Shown piece by piece: positions 60,930 to 64,000 of a DNA stretch of 64,000 nucleotides. Source of the DNA: an uncultured Anaerolineales bacterium (GTDB lineage Bacteria; Chloroflexota; Anaerolineae; Anaerolineales; UBA6663); the NCBI GenBank assembly GCA_937952305.1, contig CALFZO010000187.1, positions 1 through 64,000 of the forward strand, written 5' to 3'. Under the pieces are notes generated by a model. The model worked only from the letters and a program-made list of their open reading frames with translations. It was not told where the DNA came from and searched no databases. Both the position numbers and the translations under genes were made by a program. The stretch's first letter is position 1, and each line of letters begins with the position of its first letter.

Positions 60930-62387
60930 ATGAGCATCCGGCGCTGGTTGGGACTTCTGGTTAGCTTGGGGGTTGCAGCCGCCCTGCTATATCTGCCTTT
61001 GCCAGCGCTTCCAGGTGCAGGCGGAGTACTCCTCGAGCTCACGCCAGCTGGGCGGGCCAGCCTGGCGATAGTGGCCTGGAGTTTGTTGATGTGGATCCTG
61101 GAGCCGGTGCCGCTAGCGGTCACGGCGCTGGCGATCTTCCTTCTGTTTCCGGCTTTGGGTGTGGCCGACTTGGGCGCGGTGACGAGCCACGGGCTGGGGC
61201 ATCCCCTGATTCTGTTCTTCTTGAGCCTGTTGCTCTTGTCAGCGGCCTTCGTACACGTGGGCCTCAGCCGGCGCGTGGGCCACGCTGTGATTGTTCTGGC
61301 GCGCGGGCGTCCCGCTGTCCTGATCCTGCTGGTGCTGGCCGTCGGCGCCGGCCTGTCAATGGCGATCACCGGGTTGGGCGCCGTGACTGTTTTGCTGGCG
61401 ATGGCTCTTGGTATTATGCCGCCCGGTCGTCCCCGGGCACGCGACGAGGCCCACTTCGCCCGGGCGTTGCTGATCGCGACGAGCTGGGGGCCGATGATCG
61501 GCACCCTGGGCACACCGGCGGGGGCTGGGTCCAACCCTTTGGCGATCGGCTATCTGAAGGAACTGGCCGGGATCGAGGTGACGTTCCTGGATTGGCTTGT
61601 TCTGGGAGCGCCGATGGTGGCGCTGCTCGTGCCCGCGGCCTGGCTCATCCTGTTGCGGCTGTTTCCATTTCAGCCCGCGGCCGTGGCTGAGGCCATTCAA
61701 CTGGACGCGGCGCAGGCCACCCGCCCCGGGCCGCTGCGGCGCCAGGAGAAGCAGGTGCTAATGATCCTCGGGCTGATGCTGGCGCTGTGGAGCGCGGCCC
61801 CGGCCGTCAGCGCGCTGACGGCCGGGCGCGTCACCCTCACGCTTGAGACGGTCGGCCTGGCGGCGGCGCTGGTCGTCTTTCTGCCCGGACTGGATCTGCT
61901 GCCCTGGTCGGTGGCGCAACGCGAGACGCCCTGGGGGACGCTGCTGGTGCTGGCTGGCGGCCTGGCCGCCGGCGTCATGTTCTACCGCACCGGCGGCGCG
62001 GCCTGGCTCACCTGGCAATTGCTCGGCCCCTTGAGCCAGATGGCCCCAATCGCGCGGCTGTTTGTGCTGGGCGCGGGCGTGAGCGTCCTGCGCTTGCTCT
62101 TCTCCAGCAATACCGCCGCGGCTGCCATTCTGATCCCGCTTCTGATCGCCATGGCCCAGGGCCTGGGGTTAGAGGCGTGGGCGTTCACGGCGCCGGCGAT
62201 CTTCGCCGCCAACCTGGCCTTCGCGTTGCCGGCCCAGGCCGCCATCAACCTGACCTCCTATTCAGCCGGGGCCTACTCTACGCGCGATCTGCTCAAAGCC
62301 GGGCTGCCTCTGACTTTCGTCGCCGTCTTCGTCCTGGGCGGCGTCCTCCTGGGGGTGGGCTGGTTGACCGGCCGGCGCCTGTTCTGA
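60930..62387 (+). CDS. DASS-family (SLC13-like) anion/dicarboxylate transporter
   Basis: A membrane carrier of 485 aa with about 11-12 helices. GTLGTPAGAGSNPLAIG and SSNTAAAAILIPLLIAM are the two family loops; the second keeps the SNT cation motif, the first SNT-type motif is replaced (ITGLGAVTVLL). Members take up succinate, citrate, sulfate or other anions with sodium or protons. ATG 60930 follows GAGAGG. It is divergent from the LacI gene and presumably co-controlled. It may import an organic acid related to the island. Confidence 0.88.
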   Translation: MSIRRWLGLLVSLGVAAALLYLPLPALPGAGGVLLELTPAGRASLAIVAWSLLMWILEPVPLAVTALAIFLLFPALGVADLGAVTSHGLGHPLILFFLSLLLLSAAFVHVGLSRRVGHAVIVLARGRPAVLILLVLAVGAGLSMAITGLGAVTVLLAMALGIMPPGRPRARDEAHFARALLIATSWGPMIGTLGTPAGAGSNPLAIGYLKELAGIEVTFLDWLVLGAPMVALLVPAAWLILLRLFPFQPAAVAEAIQLDAAQATRPGPLRRQEKQVLMILGLMLALWSAAPAVSALTAGRVTLTLETVGLAAALVVFLPGLDLLPWSVAQRETPWGTLLVLAGGLAAGVMFYRTGGAAWLTWQLLGPLSQMAPIARLFVLGAGVSVLRLLFSSNTAAAAILIPLLIAMAQGLGLEAWAFTAPAIFAANLAFALPAQAAINLTSYSAGAYSTRDLLKAGLPLTFVAVFVLGGVLLGVGWLTGRRLF

Positions 62388-62402
62388 GGCCGTGGGCGCC
62401 GC

Positions 62403-64000
62403 TCAGAGCGTGGCCGTCCACGCGCCGTCGAAGGCCGGAAGCGGCGCCCAGCGCTGCCGGACCTCATCGCCCTCGGTCTCGAAGACGGCCACCTCCAGTG
62501 ACACGGTCGCGCGGCCGGCGAGGGTGACGCGCAGCGGCCGTCCAGCGGGACACTCGGCGACCGTGATCCAGACCTCGTCGCGCGCTTTGGTGTAGTCGGC
62601 GGCCAGTTCATGGCCCACGCGCCGGAGCGGGTAGCGGGCGACCTCGCCCTCCAGCAGGCCCAGCCAGCGGTCGATCTCGTCCAGACCCAGCACGGCCAGT
62701 TTCTGCTCGTGGGTCGTCACCTCGGCGAAAAAGCCGCTGTCGAGCGCCAGGCGTACAGCCAGGGCGGCGCGCTGCGCGGCTTTCGCCGGATCATTGCGCG
62801 GGCTTTCGCCGCCCCAGACCGTGCAGCCTGCCAGCACGTCCGACTCCATCAGGTGGCGCGGCAGGCCGCCGCCCACATTGTAGAAGTCCGGGTCCTCCGG
62901 GTGGTAGTCATAGAACAGGCTGTTCAGGCCATAGGGCCACCAGTCTGGAAAGACCCGCTCCCACTTGGGCTGGCCCAGTTGATACGGGCAATACACATAG
63001 GTCCGGCCGCGCGCCTTGAGATATGGCAGGGCCCGCCGGCCGATCTCGCCCCAGTGAAAATACGCAGTGCGTGGGGGCGGCACGCCCAGGCCCGCGTACC
63101 ACGCGTCCACGCGCCCGAAGCTCTCGGCCAGCTGCGCGTCGCTGTACTCGCCGACGCCGAAGTCAAAAGGGATGAGCCGATAGTAGTCGAGGGCGTGCGC
63201 ATCCCAGTCCACCTGGCCGCCCTGCCTCAGGGCCCGCATCGCCGGGGCCAATTCGGCGGGCGTTTCGTCTACGAAGCACGAAACCAGGGGGTGCTGGCCG
63301 TGCCGGTTCATGACCTCCACGTAGCCGAAGTCGTGCCGGCCGCGCGCATCGTCCACGCGGATGGTGACGTACGGCGGCATCATCGTCGCGGCGAAGGGTT
63401 TGCGCGCGGCCCAGACGATGGCGCGCCAAAACAGGCCGTCCAGCCCAAGCGCGTGCCCGAAGAATTCGCGGTGCCACAAGCGTGGGCTGAACGCGAACTG
63501 GACCACCCGGCCGTGACCGGCCTTCCCGGCGACCACGACTGGGAGCTGGCCGGGCTCATAGGCGTTGCCAGGGACGTGATGTCGGGCGAAGATCAACTGC
63601 TCCTTGCCCAGCACGGCCTGGGCCAGTTCGACGGCGTGGCGCCCGAGGCGCGTGATCGGCGCGACCGTGACCGGGCGTTTCAGGCGCACGTCCTGACTGC
63701 CCGGCTGAGTCCAGGTGATGAAGTGATCGTTGCGCGGGAACAGCAGCCGGTCGGAGGCCGCCGGCCGCCGATCCACCTGGAGCCCAAGCAAGCCGAGCAC
63801 CTCCGGCGGATAGCGGCTCAGGTCGCCACCGTCGAAGTTGACCAGGCCCAGCCCCAGTTCGGCGACGGCGGCGGCCAGCAGCGCGCCCTCCCCCGGAGAA
63901 AGCGCGCCGCCCAAACGGTCCTGCGCCAGGACCACGGCCGCGCAGCCGGCCAGCAGTTCGCGGGTCAGCGGGCCGGCCGCCAGGTCGTGCCGGCGATACG
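62403..64000 (-). CDS. uncharacterised GATase1-like + polysaccharide-deacetylase-like protein, copy 3 (cut by window edge)
   Basis: A more distant paralog of the genes at 50745-54214; the reading frame runs off the right border with no start inside (in-frame upstream residues YRRHDL, PLTRELL match the N-terminal part of copy 1). Shared anchors are LVNFDGGDLSRYPPEVLGLLG, GLDGLFWRAIVWAARKPF, YVTIRVDDARGRHDFGYVEVM (NodB-like motif 1 region), DAHALDYYRL, and FHWGEIGRRALPYLKARG. Some putative catalytic His positions of copies 1 and 2 are changed (YYRLIPFDFG for YDHQIFYDHA), so this copy may have different or lost activity. Confidence 0.68.
   Translation of the reverse strand, partial: YRRHDLAAGPLTRELLAGCAAVVLAQDRLGGALSPGEGALLAAAVAELGLGLVNFDGGDLSRYPPEVLGLLGLQVDRRPAASDRLLFPRNDHFITWTQPGSQDVRLKRPVTVAPITRLGRHAVELAQAVLGKEQLIFARHHVPGNAYEPGQLPVVVAGKAGHGRVVQFAFSPRLWHREFFGHALGLDGLFWRAIVWAARKPFAATMMPPYVTIRVDDARGRHDFGYVEVMNRHGQHPLVSCFVDETPAELAPAMRALRQGGQVDWDAHALDYYRLIPFDFGVGEYSDAQLAESFGRVDAWYAGLGVPPPRTAYFHWGEIGRRALPYLKARGRTYVYCPYQLGQPKWERVFPDWWPYGLNSLFYDYHPEDPDFYNVGGGLPRHLMESDVLAGCTVWGGESPRNDPAKAAQRAALAVRLALDSGFFAEVTTHEQKLAVLGLDEIDRWLGLLEGEVARYPLRRVGHELAADYTKARDEVWITVAECPAGRPLRVTLAGRATVSLEVAVFETEGDEVRQRWAPLPAFDGAWTATL

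Overview
The window is GC-rich bacterial chromosomal DNA with short intergenic gaps and many overlapping start/stop codons. No rRNA or tRNA gene is visible, so taxonomy is inference. The gene set and its arrangement (YvcK with gap-pgk-kinase-tpi, a TtuB/TtuA pair, the ParB-like/UspA fusion, LysM and beta-helix surface proteins, very high GC) suggest a Chloroflexota bacterium of the Anaerolineae/Caldilineae type, possibly moderately thermophilic.

Region 1 (1-2250) is the edge of an integron. An integron-type tyrosine integrase is read rightwards. To its left lie a divergent promoter, an intrinsic terminator, a 124-aa gene of unknown function, a candidate cassette and one well-formed attC site at the window edge. 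The rest of the cassette array would lie beyond the left border.

Region 2 (2250-34.4 kb) is mostly core genome. It holds a PAS/PAS/GAF histidine kinase, a ParB-like/UspA fusion, an M28 peptidase, a PLP enzyme, mdh, the ttuB-ttuA tRNA thiolation pair, a queuosine precursor transporter, era, purB, a UbiB-family kinase and a phosphodiesterase. It continues with an epimerase-CYTH-RpiB operon, yvcK, the glycolytic run gap-pgk-(Ser/Thr kinase)-tpi, an M50-like protease, a beta-helix/LysM surface protein, a WecA-type transferase, upp, ruvB and queA.

Region 3 (34.3-64 kb) looks like an accessory carbohydrate island. It begins at a degraded recombinase-like fragment. From 60.7 kb down to 34.7 kb every gene is on the minus strand, starting with a LacI regulator that has a good sigma-70 promoter overlapped by a palindrome. 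The run holds two Gfo/Idh/MocA oxidoreductases, two DegT-type aminotransferases, two AAC(3)-fold acyltransferases with Cys-rich tails, two TIM-barrel isomerase-like proteins, a PIG-L deacetylase, a NagB-like deaminase, a cyclase-family hydrolase, a CoA-transferase, a CUT1 transporter without its ATPase, two amidohydrolases, an M20 peptidase, a PfkB kinase and a xylulokinase. A DASS-family carrier is divergent from the regulator.

The most unusual content is a family of ~580-aa proteins present three times (two in tandem, one cut by the right border). They appear to join a GATase1-like N-terminal domain to a NodB-like polysaccharide-deacetylase domain. With the aminotransferase, acyltransferase, deacetylase and deaminase genes, the island looks like an uncharacterised pathway for uptake and remodelling of N-acylated amino sugars or amino-cyclitols. 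That pathway is inference; the individual families are mostly clear.
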